DNA of 64,000 nucleotides from Desulfosarcina ovata subsp. ovata (GTDB taxonomy: Bacteria > Desulfobacterota > Desulfobacteria > Desulfobacterales > Desulfosarcinaceae): positions 6,883,501 to 6,947,500 of the forward strand of contig NZ_AP021879.1 of NCBI RefSeq assembly GCF_009689005.1, given 5' to 3'. Numbering within the stretch: the first letter of the stretch is position 1; the number at the start of each line of letters is the position of its first letter. A program made the translations under genes and the position numbers. Of the stretch, positions 49,504 to 57,761 are shown piece by piece. The notes beneath the pieces were generated by a model that saw nothing but the letters and a program-made list of their open reading frames with translations, was not told where the DNA came from and ran no database searches.

Positions 49504-52494
49504 ATGTCGGGTAAAAAATATTATGATGCCTTACCTGGAGCCAACGATTTGACTTGGCGGATGGACCATAAGGAATTGCTGAAGAAATATACTGTCTTAT
49601 TGGAAGAGGTAGAACGATTAACAAAAGAAAATAGCCGCTTGAAAGCTCAACTGGAGCTGCTGACGTCCGAGACCTCCGGGAAGGCTCCTGAAGAAATAAA
49701 AAACGTTGAGAAAAAGGCTTGCGACAAATCCATTACGAATAATTTCAAAACAGATGTTGATAATCAGTCGGACTCCAACGTCAAGATTTATCTTTTTATG
49801 TCGCTTTTCAAAGGCCGCAGTGATGTTTATGCGAAGCGATGGGAAAGCAAAAACAAAGGCACATCCGGCTATTCACCGGTTTGCCTGAACCAATGGCAGG
49901 CAGGAATGTGCAAAAAGCCAAAAATTTCCTGTTCAAAATGTGAAAACAAAGATTATGCGGCCCTGGATGAAAATGCCATTGAAAATCATCTAAGAGGGAA
50001 CATCGTTGTTGGCGTCTATCCAATGCTACAGGATGAAACATGCCACTTTTTGGCCGTTGATTTTGACGAAACAGACTGGCAAAGTGATATTTCCGTTTTC
50101 AGAGATGTCTGTATTGAACTCACTATTCCCGTTGCCGTTGAGCGGTCGCGTTCCGGCAACGGCGGGCATATCTGGTTTTTCTTTGAAACCCCGGTTTCCG
50201 CTGCCTTGGCACGTAAATTTGGCACGATCCTGCTTACCACCGCCATGAACAAAAGGCATGCAATACAATTCAAGTCCTATGATCGACTGTTTCCCAGTCA
50301 GGATACCATGCCCAAAGGGGGATTGGGTAATCTGATTGCATTGCCGTTACAAAAAACGGCAAGAGAGAAGTCCAATAGTGAATTTATCGATGAGCATTTC
50401 CAATCCTATGCGGACCAATGGGCATTTCTATCCACAATCCAAAGAATATCTCAAGGCCGACTTGAAGAGGTTCTTTCCGAGCTTGGCGAAGTTCATGAAC
50501 TGGGTGTCTTGAAACAGGATGAAGAAGATGGTTCTGAAAAACCATGGGAACCCCCGAAAACCAAAATCGATTTGCAGAGAGATGATTTCCCGAAGTGCAT
50601 CGAAATCGTCAGAGCAAATATGCTGTTTATCCCAAAAGCGGGTGTCTCCCAAAAAGCGATGAATCGGTTAAAACGGCTCGCGTCCTTTAAAAACCCGATG
50701 TTTTACAAACAGCAAGCCATGCGTTTACCGACCTATGGGCATCCACGCGTCATCTCCTGTGCAGATGAAACAAATGCGTACCTGTGTTTGCCAAGAGGAT
50801 GCGAGACTGAGTTGGTCTCCGAACTGGAAGAATTGGGAATTGAAATTCGGATTTGCGATAAAAGAATTAGTGGGAGAAGGATTGATGTGGAATTCAATGG
50901 CCAGCTCCGAGATGAACAATCCTTGGCCCTCAATCACCTGTTGCAGAACGATACCGGAATCCTTTCAGGCACGACAGCATTTGGGAAAACAATTGTGGCG
51001 ATTAAGCTGATTGCCGAGAAAAAAGTGAATACGCTGATCTTGGTTGATAAGGTCAGCCTATTGTCGCAGTGGAAAGAACGGTTGTCGGAATTCCTGGTTG
51101 TGAATGAGCCGTTGCCGGAGCAGCCCGCCACCCAAGCCAAGAAAAGAGGGCGGAAAAAGAAAGTAAGCGTGATCGGCCAATTGGGCTCCGGGAAAAATTC
51201 TCTAAGCGGCATTGTTGATATTGCCGTGATGCAATCGCTCAGCCGAAAAGGTGAGGTTAAGGAATGCGTGAAAAATTACGGAATGATCATTGCCGACGAG
51301 TGCCACCATGCATCGGCATTCACCTATGAACAAATCTTGAAAACCACCAATGCCAAATACATTTACGGCCTGACGGCAACGCCAACACGAAAAGATGGGC
51401 ATCATCCGATTCTGTTCATGCATTGCGGCCCCATTCGATATCGGGACAATCCCAAAAAGCAGGCGGAAAACAGGCCGTTTGAGCATTACATCGTTCCCCG
51501 TTTCACATCATTGCGGGTTCCGCTGGATATAGACGAACAAGAAGTATCCATCCAGCAATTATATACCGAAATCATGGAAAGCGATTTTCGCAATCAGCAG
51601 ATTATTGACGATGTGCTGAACAACTATCATCAGGGCAGGAACTGCATTGTACTGACCCTCAGAACCGCCCATGTTGAATGGCTTGCCAAAAGACTGAAGG
51701 AAAAAGTACCGAATGTTATCGCTCTGACGGGCGGAATGGGGAGAAAAGCCACTCGGGAAATCTTTCAAGGCATTGCTGACATTCCTGCCGACAGGAATAT
51801 CATCCTGGTGGCTACCGGTCATTTTATCGGAGAAGGTTTTGACGAACCACGTCTCGACACTCTTTTTTTAGCCATGCCGATATCATGGAAAGGTACCTTG
51901 CAGCAATATGCCGGGCGACTCCACCGATTGTACGAGACAAAAAAAAAGGTCAAAATTTACGATTATGTGGATATCCAGGTAAAGATGCTGGAAAAGATGT
52001 ATCAAAAGCGCCTCAATGGCTACGCTTCCATGGGATACAAGGCCAAAGGCGAGGAGCTGAATGACACACCTTTGGATATTATCTTTGATAAAGATAATTT
52101 TCTGCCTGTTTTCAATCAGGATATCAACGCCGCAAAGAGAGAGCTTCTAATTGTAAGTCCGTTCGTCAGAAAAATGCGCACGCTTCAAATGACAAAACAC
52201 TTGAAAGTGGCATTTGACAAGAAGGTTCGTGTTTTAATCGTTACCCGTCCTAAAGAAGATTTTAAACCGAGAGATCACGTCTCCATCCAAAAGACATTGG
52301 ACCTGTTGACAGATTGCAAAGCCAGTGTCGTTTTCAAATCCAATATCCACCAAAAATTTGCAGTTATGGATCAAAGAATCGTGTGGTACGGCAGTATCAA
52401 TCTGTTGAGCTATGGGAGCGCACAGGAAAGCATCATGCGCATCGAAAGTTCCAATATCGCAAATGAATTGATGAAGAGCATCGATAGGGAGTGA
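49504..52494 (+). CDS. TOTE-type primase-helicase-PLD protein
   Basis: The 996-residue protein joins several domains. A short coiled coil (about 20-55) opens it; MDHKELLKKYTVLLEEVERL at the ATG 49561 is the more family-like start. An archaeo-eukaryotic primase domain spans roughly 93-300, with a Cys cluster (127-146), the DFD motif (186-188), GGHIW (His222) and a further Asp pair (260, 267). An SF2 helicase follows: GTTAFGKT (489-496), DECHH (598-602), TAT (624-626) and QQYAGRLHRLY. A C-terminal phospholipase-D-like nuclease domain ends with HQKFAVMD...WYGSINLLSYG (His949, Lys951). The primase is of the kind named in TOTE conflict systems, which are thought to act against or for mobile DNA. 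It stands alone between IS elements and repeats. Confidence 0.85.
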   Translation: MSGKKYYDALPGANDLTWRMDHKELLKKYTVLLEEVERLTKENSRLKAQLELLTSETSGKAPEEIKNVEKKACDKSITNNFKTDVDNQSDSNVKIYLFMSLFKGRSDVYAKRWESKNKGTSGYSPVCLNQWQAGMCKKPKISCSKCENKDYAALDENAIENHLRGNIVVGVYPMLQDETCHFLAVDFDETDWQSDISVFRDVCIELTIPVAVERSRSGNGGHIWFFFETPVSAALARKFGTILLTTAMNKRHAIQFKSYDRLFPSQDTMPKGGLGNLIALPLQKTAREKSNSEFIDEHFQSYADQWAFLSTIQRISQGRLEEVLSELGEVHELGVLKQDEEDGSEKPWEPPKTKIDLQRDDFPKCIEIVRANMLFIPKAGVSQKAMNRLKRLASFKNPMFYKQQAMRLPTYGHPRVISCADETNAYLCLPRGCETELVSELEELGIEIRICDKRISGRRIDVEFNGQLRDEQSLALNHLLQNDTGILSGTTAFGKTIVAIKLIAEKKVNTLILVDKVSLLSQWKERLSEFLVVNEPLPEQPATQAKKRGRKKKVSVIGQLGSGKNSLSGIVDIAVMQSLSRKGEVKECVKNYGMIIADECHHASAFTYEQILKTTNAKYIYGLTATPTRKDGHHPILFMHCGPIRYRDNPKKQAENRPFEHYIVPRFTSLRVPLDIDEQEVSIQQLYTEIMESDFRNQQIIDDVLNNYHQGRNCIVLTLRTAHVEWLAKRLKEKVPNVIALTGGMGRKATREIFQGIADIPADRNIILVATGHFIGEGFDEPRLDTLFLAMPISWKGTLQQYAGRLHRLYETKKKVKIYDYVDIQVKMLEKMYQKRLNGYASMGYKAKGEELNDTPLDIIFDKDNFLPVFNQDINAAKRELLIVSPFVRKMRTLQMTKHLKVAFDKKVRVLIVTRPKEDFKPRDHVSIQKTLDLLTDCKASVVFKSNIHQKFAVMDQRIVWYGSINLLSYGSAQESIMRIESSNIANELMKSIDRE

Positions 52495-52795
52495 TCTGAA
52501 GAAGTGGTTCCTAAGTGTATCACACCACCTTTAACCGAGCGCCTTGGTGACCTCGCTGACTATTATGAAACCGGAGTTTCCGTAGCATAACACACATAGT
52601 TACACACAAAAAGAAAAGGGGCCTGGGGTCTAAGAAATTCCCTTTGATGGGCCTCCGGTTCACGGAGGAATCGCATAAAAACATCCCCCGCTTCGTCCAC
52701 TATAGATGCTGGCAATTTTTGATTATCCACGGCACCATGGACGACGTTGTTTCCGGTCAGCCATGCCCTGAAGATGAAAAAATGTATCCCACGAG

Positions 52796-52936
52796 CAAAA
52801 CTTCTGCTTTATGATTTTGGGCATAGCGATGGCCCGTCAGATTGGTACACTTACTGGAAAGACATATCGGCATTTCTGAAAAAGGCATTGGATTGACTAC
52901 CCGTTATGGGATAACGGGAATAAGTTTATACCTTAC
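52796..52936 (+). repeat. direct repeat copy 1, with remnant reading frame
   Basis: This ~140-bp stretch is nearly the same as 54176-54317. In the plus frame it encodes the C-terminal scrap AKLLLYDFGHSDGPSDW and WKDISAFLKKALD-stop, followed by the hairpin CCCGTTAT-GGG-ATAACGGG (52900-52918). The rest of the gap 52495-52969 has no gene I can support. Confidence 0.85.
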
Positions 52937-52969
52937 ATTGTATCGCAAGAATGGATATTCTTGCCGGAA

Positions 52970-53869
52970 TTAGTCGCCAAGCCAATTCTGTTTGTTTAGC
53001 ATCTTTTCCAGCGTAAAACCCCACCATCTAAATTTTTTCCATTTTTTATAATGCCTTCTAATAAAGGCTTCCGGCTTCCTAACCCTGTAATTATTCTTTA
53101 AATAGGATATAACAACCGTATCAATTGGAACTTCGTCAAAATACCCACAGAGGATCATTAGGTGGTTGCTTGCGTAAGGTCCGAACCCATTGAGAGAGGC
53201 AACAATTTTATAAGCGGAATTAAAATCGTACCCATTCATTTCAATTCCATCAAGTCTAGAGTCTTGTGAAAATCGTTTGGCTAAATTAATAAAGTAATGT
53301 GACCTATAGCCAATGGGCATAAGGTTTTCAATTTCATTTGGTTCTAAATCTTTGAAAATTTCTGGTTTTGGAAATGGATAGCGGTTATTTGGAGTTGGGC
53401 GGCTGAATTTGGCAGAACAAACAGCATGGCACATATGTTTTGTTAACGCCCAAGTACAATTTGTCGTAAAGAGCGTCTTCGAGGCGTCCTCCCATAAAGA
53501 AGGGGATCGAAGCATTCGTCCGGCACCGTTTTTCACCAAAGCAACATATTCAGCACCTACTTTATCGGCTATCTCAAGAAGAGCTTCGGTACGGACCTCT
53601 AAACCCAAACTGCGATTTATTAATGCAAAGATCTGTTCAACTTCAGAAGGGGAAAGGGTGGAATCAGATTCCACCCTAATTTCGATATAATCTTGTTTCT
53701 GCCACAACCTCAAATCAATCGGAGTATCTAGCGCGTAGCAGGAAAATGACAATGACTGGTCGCCCACATGCCATTCAAATGGAGCTAAATTTTTCCAGCC
53801 ATGAACGTGACAAGTCATATCAAGACTATAATTATCGGGGCATTTTATTTTTAACGTTTTGATATACAT
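52970..53869 (-). CDS. HhH-GPD superfamily DNA glycosylase
   Basis: With the ATG at 53869 the product has 299 residues. The N-terminal third looks like the beta domain of AlkA/OGG-type glycosylases, and the middle carries LRSPSLWEDASKTLFTTNCTWAL. The helix-hairpin-helix LNGFGPYASNHLMILCGY is followed by VPIDTVV, whose Asp is the expected catalytic residue. The lysine of bifunctional glycosylases is replaced by Tyr in the hairpin, so a monofunctional AlkA-like enzyme is more likely. It lies between direct repeats in a defence island, so the substrate could be a modified base in foreign DNA, but ordinary repair is equally possible. Confidence 0.75.
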   Translation of the reverse strand: MYIKTLKIKCPDNYSLDMTCHVHGWKNLAPFEWHVGDQSLSFSCYALDTPIDLRLWQKQDYIEIRVESDSTLSPSEVEQIFALINRSLGLEVRTEALLEIADKVGAEYVALVKNGAGRMLRSPSLWEDASKTLFTTNCTWALTKHMCHAVCSAKFSRPTPNNRYPFPKPEIFKDLEPNEIENLMPIGYRSHYFINLAKRFSQDSRLDGIEMNGYDFNSAYKIVASLNGFGPYASNHLMILCGYFDEVPIDTVVISYLKNNYRVRKPEAFIRRHYKKWKKFRWWGFTLEKMLNKQNWLGD

Positions 53870-53945
53870 GGATTGTTCTTTATGCCTCGATATAATCGCA
53901 AATACTTTTTCCTTGGTCAATCAAAACGATTCAAACTACATTCAA

Positions 53946-54040
53946 ATGGCACTTGGCCAGACACCGCCTTGGAAGGTTTTATCTGCGGAATTCAACCCTG
54001 ATGAAAAGCTCCCGGACATCCGCCTTGATTTTTCCAAATG
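53946..54040 (+). pseudogene. N-terminal fragment of an ISL3-type transposase
   Basis: From the ATG at 53946 the plus strand reads MALGQTPPWKVLSAEFNPDE and LPDIRLDF, the opening of ISL3-family transposases, and then loses homology before the zinc-binding Cys region. A short frame of 52 codons (54038-54196, MSNTEKREAEEAIEAAKKAT onward) follows and may belong to the repeated element rather than to the transposase. Confidence 0.6.
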
Positions 54041-54175
54041 TCTAATACGGAGAAGCGAGAAGCTGAAGAGGCGATTGAGGCAGCCAAGAAAGCGACTGAA
54101 GATGCCGAGAATAAACGCTGGGCCATCGACAAGCTTTGGGACCTGTATTGTGAAAAGGGTCCACCGCCTCCCACA

Positions 54176-54317
54176 GGCCAAACTTCTACTTTATGATTTC
54201 GGGCATAGCGATGGTCCGACGGATTGGGACGCTTGCTGGAAAGACATATCGGCATTCCTGAAAAAGACATTGGATTGATTGCCCGTTATGCGATAACGGG
54301 AATGAGTTTATGCCTTT
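54176..54317 (+). repeat. direct repeat copy 2, with remnant reading frame
   Basis: This is the partner of 52796-52936: AKLLLYDFGHSDGPTDW and WKDISAFLKKTLD-stop, then the hairpin CCCGTTAT-GCG-ATAACGGG (54282-54300). The two copies bracket the glycosylase gene and the ISL3 scrap, a unit of about 1.4 kb. The remaining 54318-54515 holds no supported gene. Confidence 0.85.
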
Positions 54318-54515
54318 CTTTAGATGGTTAAATCAAAACGCATAATTTCAGCCCGCATAGGTTAGAATCGCATAAAAGCACCACCACGTTCAGTCCCAAT
54401 GGGCATCCTGAAAAACACTTTCGCCAAACTTGACGACGAACTCGTCGCAACGACAAAGGCGGTTGCCCTGTTTTCTCATTGCCGGATCGATAATGGCTAA
54501 TTAAAAGATCTGTGG

Positions 54516-57500
54516 TCATGTTGCCATCGCCGCATAATACGGGGATGGTACCGTAGGATAAGCCCGATAAACATGAACAAAGACAGCTTCAGCCTTGCAG
54601 TTAACTTCATTTTCGTCATAGGCATCGACCGGCAGCCCCGTTTCATCGCTCCATAGGAAATCCCGGATGGAAACCCGGACCGCATCCCGGGTTGCCTCTT
54701 TGTCCCGCCAATGGTCGATCTTCAGCTTTTCGGTTTTCAAATTTTTAAGTAATTCCACTGATACTTTTTTAATTCGATCAATGTCGGATGGGATCAATGC
54801 TTCCTTCCGAAGCAGATCAAAGATAGCCAGAGACTCCTCGTCGAGCCCTTCACGAATGGCACGTTTCTCTTCCTCGCTCATAGTTTCCACGAAATGTAGC
54901 AACGCTTCGAAGGTCTTTTCGATCGTCGCCCGATCTTTTTCGCGGTTATATTCAGAAACGATTTTCTCATAGTGCTGTTGAAAGTTCGTACGCAGAGGGT
55001 TCTGCTCCAACAGACGTCGCAGACGTAGTTCAATTGCCGACTTGAAATTTTGCACGGTGGTCCGTTTGGCCGGGCTTCGCTCAAATTCACGTCGTAGCAG
55101 ATCAAAATCGATCATGCTGATATCATAAGGGGCTTGTTCATTGGCCACTTGATCGGGTTCAACAACAATCGCCTCGTCAACGATCCGATGCAGCTGCCTC
55201 ATAATATCGGAAATATCCGCTTTTTTCCGATCCTCCTGCAAGCTCTTATACACGATATTGATGGTCTCATATTCACGCCTGTGATCATTTATACCTTCAA
55301 CCGTGAGACAGGCCTTAAATTTGCTGAACACCTCGCGGCACATCACCTCAAACCGTTTCCGTGTTTCGTCGTTTTCGTTGGCCGCTTCCTTGGCAGCAAG
55401 GATGGCCGCATTCCGCTCAAAGCCGGTCTGGGTCATGATGTCGTCCAGCGAAGTGTTCCGCTCAGAAAGAAAGCTCCTCACAAAAGCAATGGCTTCAACC
55501 AGGTCGGCCAGGAGTTCCGCTTCGGGTTTGGCGGGGTCGATTTCGTCATCTGTACCGCTACGAGCGCCATCTCCTATGCCGGCAAAGATCGCCAGTGCCT
55601 TGCGCAGGTTTTTCAGGATGCCACAATAGTCCACGATCAGCCCATTATTCTTACCCTCGTTCACGCGGTTGGCCCGGGCGATGGCCTGCATCAACGTGTG
55701 GGCCCTGAGCGGTTTATCCAGATAAAGCGTCGATAAGCTTGGCACATCGAAGCCCGTCAGCCACATGGCACAAACAATGGCAACCCTGAAAGGATGGGCT
55801 TCAGCCTTGAAGGCATCCTCCAAAGTCAGTCGCTGCATGTTGCGAAATTGCGGCTGTTGGTGCATCTCCTCCGGCAGATCCATTCCTTCCTTGATCAAAC
55901 GACGATGGAGGGTAATGTCCAGATCCCATTTGTTGAACTTTTCTATCTCTCCTTGCTCTTCGCTAACCACAACCGCCATACGCGTACTACGCATCCACAT
56001 GATCTGGCGTCGTCTGTACTGCTCATCCTGTTCATCGGTGGTCGACGACAATGCCGCTTCTAGTTTATGCATTCTCTCGTTCCAATAGAACTCTATAAGC
56101 CGATGCATCCGCACGCAGGTTATCTTATCGATACAAACCAGCATGGCCTTGCCGGTTTCCCAGGCAGTTGAATAGTGTTTCACAAAATCCCGTGCCACCT
56201 GGTCGAGCCGTTTGCCGGCGGTGATGATATGGTAATCGCGCTTGAGTTCCTGTTCCAGGCGCTGTTCCACATCCACGTCGTCAGTTTCCAGCGCTTCCAG
56301 CTTCTCGGCAATGCGTTCATTCAGGTCGCCCACCGCCACGCCGAGCTTATCCCCCCGAGTATCGTAATAGAGCGGCACCGTGGCCTTATCCTCCACGGCC
56401 CGTTGAAAATCATAGGTGGACACATATTCCCCGAACACCCGCCGCGTGATCTGGTCATCTTTGAACAACGGTGTACCGGTGAATCCGATGTAAGCGGCAT
56501 TGGGCAGGGCATTGCGCATGTTCAGCGCCAATGTCCCGTACTGGGTGCGGTGGGCCTCATCTGTCATGACAATGATATCATCGCGTTTTGTGTACCCCTC
56601 GTTCGGGTACACCTCCCGGTTGAACTTTTGGATCAACGAAAAAATATGGGACTTATGCTGAGCTATCAACCGGCTGAGGTGCTCACCGCTGGCGGCACGG
56701 CACGGGTCGCGATCGTGGTCCACGACACCGCACCCGGCAAAGGTTTTGTAAATCTGCGTATCCAGATCTTCGCGGTCGGTCAACACCACAAAGGTGAAAT
56801 TGGCACCCAGCCGGCGATGAACCTTGCGGGCGAACATCACCATGGAGTAGCTTTTTCCCGCCCCCTGGGTATGCCAAAATACACCCAGCTTGCCATTGCG
56901 TTTTTTGCGGGCGGAAACCGCCTCAATGGCCCGGTTTACGCCCAGGAACTGATGGTTTCGCGACAGGATCTTTTTTGTTTTGCCAGCCGAGTCGTCAAAG
57001 AGGATGAAGTTTTCCAGCAGATCCATGAAGTTCGTTTTCTCGCACACCCCTTTGAGCAAGGTTTCCATATCCACGGCACCTGGCTGCTCCTCGGCCAGGC
57101 GTTTCCACTCGTGAAAATGCTCGAAGCGGCTGGTCACCGATCCGATCTTGGCATCCACGCCATTGGCCAGCACCACGAATGCGTTGTGATGGAACAGGCG
57201 CGGGATTGTATCCAGGTAATCCTTGAAGTTTTGCTCATAGGCCGCACGAATCTCCTTACTGATGTTTTTTAGCTCCATGAACAATAGGGGCAAGCCATTG
57301 ACAAATCCCACAATGTCGGCCCTACGCCGATAAAGGTCGCCCTTTACCCATAACTCCCGCACACAAAGAAAATCGTTGTTGGCCGGTTCGTTAAAATCGA
57401 AAATCTTCAGCCGCCGGCGTTCTCGTTCCCCCCTGTCGTTACGAAAAACGACTTGAACCCCGTCGCGCACGAGGCCATATTTTTCCCGGTTAGTGGCTGC

Positions 57501-57761
57501 AAGGGTCTGGGTGGCCACCGTGGCGGTGAGCTGCCTTACGGCATCATCATAGGCGGATTCAGGTAGATTGGGATTGAAGTCGATCAACTTCTCGCGCAGG
57601 ATGCGCGTTAACACCACCTCGCGATCCGACTCCCGTCCCAGCAGGCTGTCCGGCCCTAAATCCTCAGTGTTGTAGGCGTAGACCGATCGCCAGCCAAGCT
57701 CCTGTTCAAGGTACTCGGCCGTTGTCTGCTGGACCAGGGTGTCCTCGGTGTATTCGTTCAT
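54516..57761 (-). CDS. hsdR: type I restriction enzyme, HsdR subunit
   Basis: The 1081-residue protein has the N-terminal nuclease domain (DIVGF...LLFMELKN, Asp149, Glu163, Lys165), the QFLGVNRAIEAV segment, and the SF2 translocase: TQGAGKSYSM (Walker A, about 298-307), VMTDEAHRTQYG (DEAH box), FTGTPLF, and LTGFDVPSLSTLYLDKPL...QAIARANRV. Length and order match HsdR. It cleaves DNA at a distance after ATP-driven translocation. The start overlaps the stop of the subtilase gene (ATGA), making it part of the hsdM-hsdS-ATPase-protease-hsdR operon. Confidence 0.95.
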   Translation of the reverse strand: MNEYTEDTLVQQTTAEYLEQELGWRSVYAYNTEDLGPDSLLGRESDREVVLTRILREKLIDFNPNLPESAYDDAVRQLTATVATQTLAATNREKYGLVRDGVQVVFRNDRGERERRRLKIFDFNEPANNDFLCVRELWVKGDLYRRRADIVGFVNGLPLLFMELKNISKEIRAAYEQNFKDYLDTIPRLFHHNAFVVLANGVDAKIGSVTSRFEHFHEWKRLAEEQPGAVDMETLLKGVCEKTNFMDLLENFILFDDSAGKTKKILSRNHQFLGVNRAIEAVSARKKRNGKLGVFWHTQGAGKSYSMVMFARKVHRRLGANFTFVVLTDREDLDTQIYKTFAGCGVVDHDRDPCRAASGEHLSRLIAQHKSHIFSLIQKFNREVYPNEGYTKRDDIIVMTDEAHRTQYGTLALNMRNALPNAAYIGFTGTPLFKDDQITRRVFGEYVSTYDFQRAVEDKATVPLYYDTRGDKLGVAVGDLNERIAEKLEALETDDVDVEQRLEQELKRDYHIITAGKRLDQVARDFVKHYSTAWETGKAMLVCIDKITCVRMHRLIEFYWNERMHKLEAALSSTTDEQDEQYRRRQIMWMRSTRMAVVVSEEQGEIEKFNKWDLDITLHRRLIKEGMDLPEEMHQQPQFRNMQRLTLEDAFKAEAHPFRVAIVCAMWLTGFDVPSLSTLYLDKPLRAHTLMQAIARANRVNEGKNNGLIVDYCGILKNLRKALAIFAGIGDGARSGTDDEIDPAKPEAELLADLVEAIAFVRSFLSERNTSLDDIMTQTGFERNAAILAAKEAANENDETRKRFEVMCREVFSKFKACLTVEGINDHRREYETINIVYKSLQEDRKKADISDIMRQLHRIVDEAIVVEPDQVANEQAPYDISMIDFDLLRREFERSPAKRTTVQNFKSAIELRLRRLLEQNPLRTNFQQHYEKIVSEYNREKDRATIEKTFEALLHFVETMSEEEKRAIREGLDEESLAIFDLLRKEALIPSDIDRIKKVSVELLKNLKTEKLKIDHWRDKEATRDAVRVSIRDFLWSDETGLPVDAYDENEVNCKAEAVFVHVYRAYPTVPSPYYAAMAT

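Noticed and set aside
52900-52918. Hairpin CCCGTTAT/ATAACGGG as a terminator
   Set aside because: No T-run follows on either strand and the same hairpin recurs at 54282-54300 as part of the direct repeat.
53859-54278. 140-codon plus-strand frame as one protein
   Set aside because: Only its parts make sense: an ISL3 start, then a frame change, then the repeated tail. It is a mosaic of fragments.
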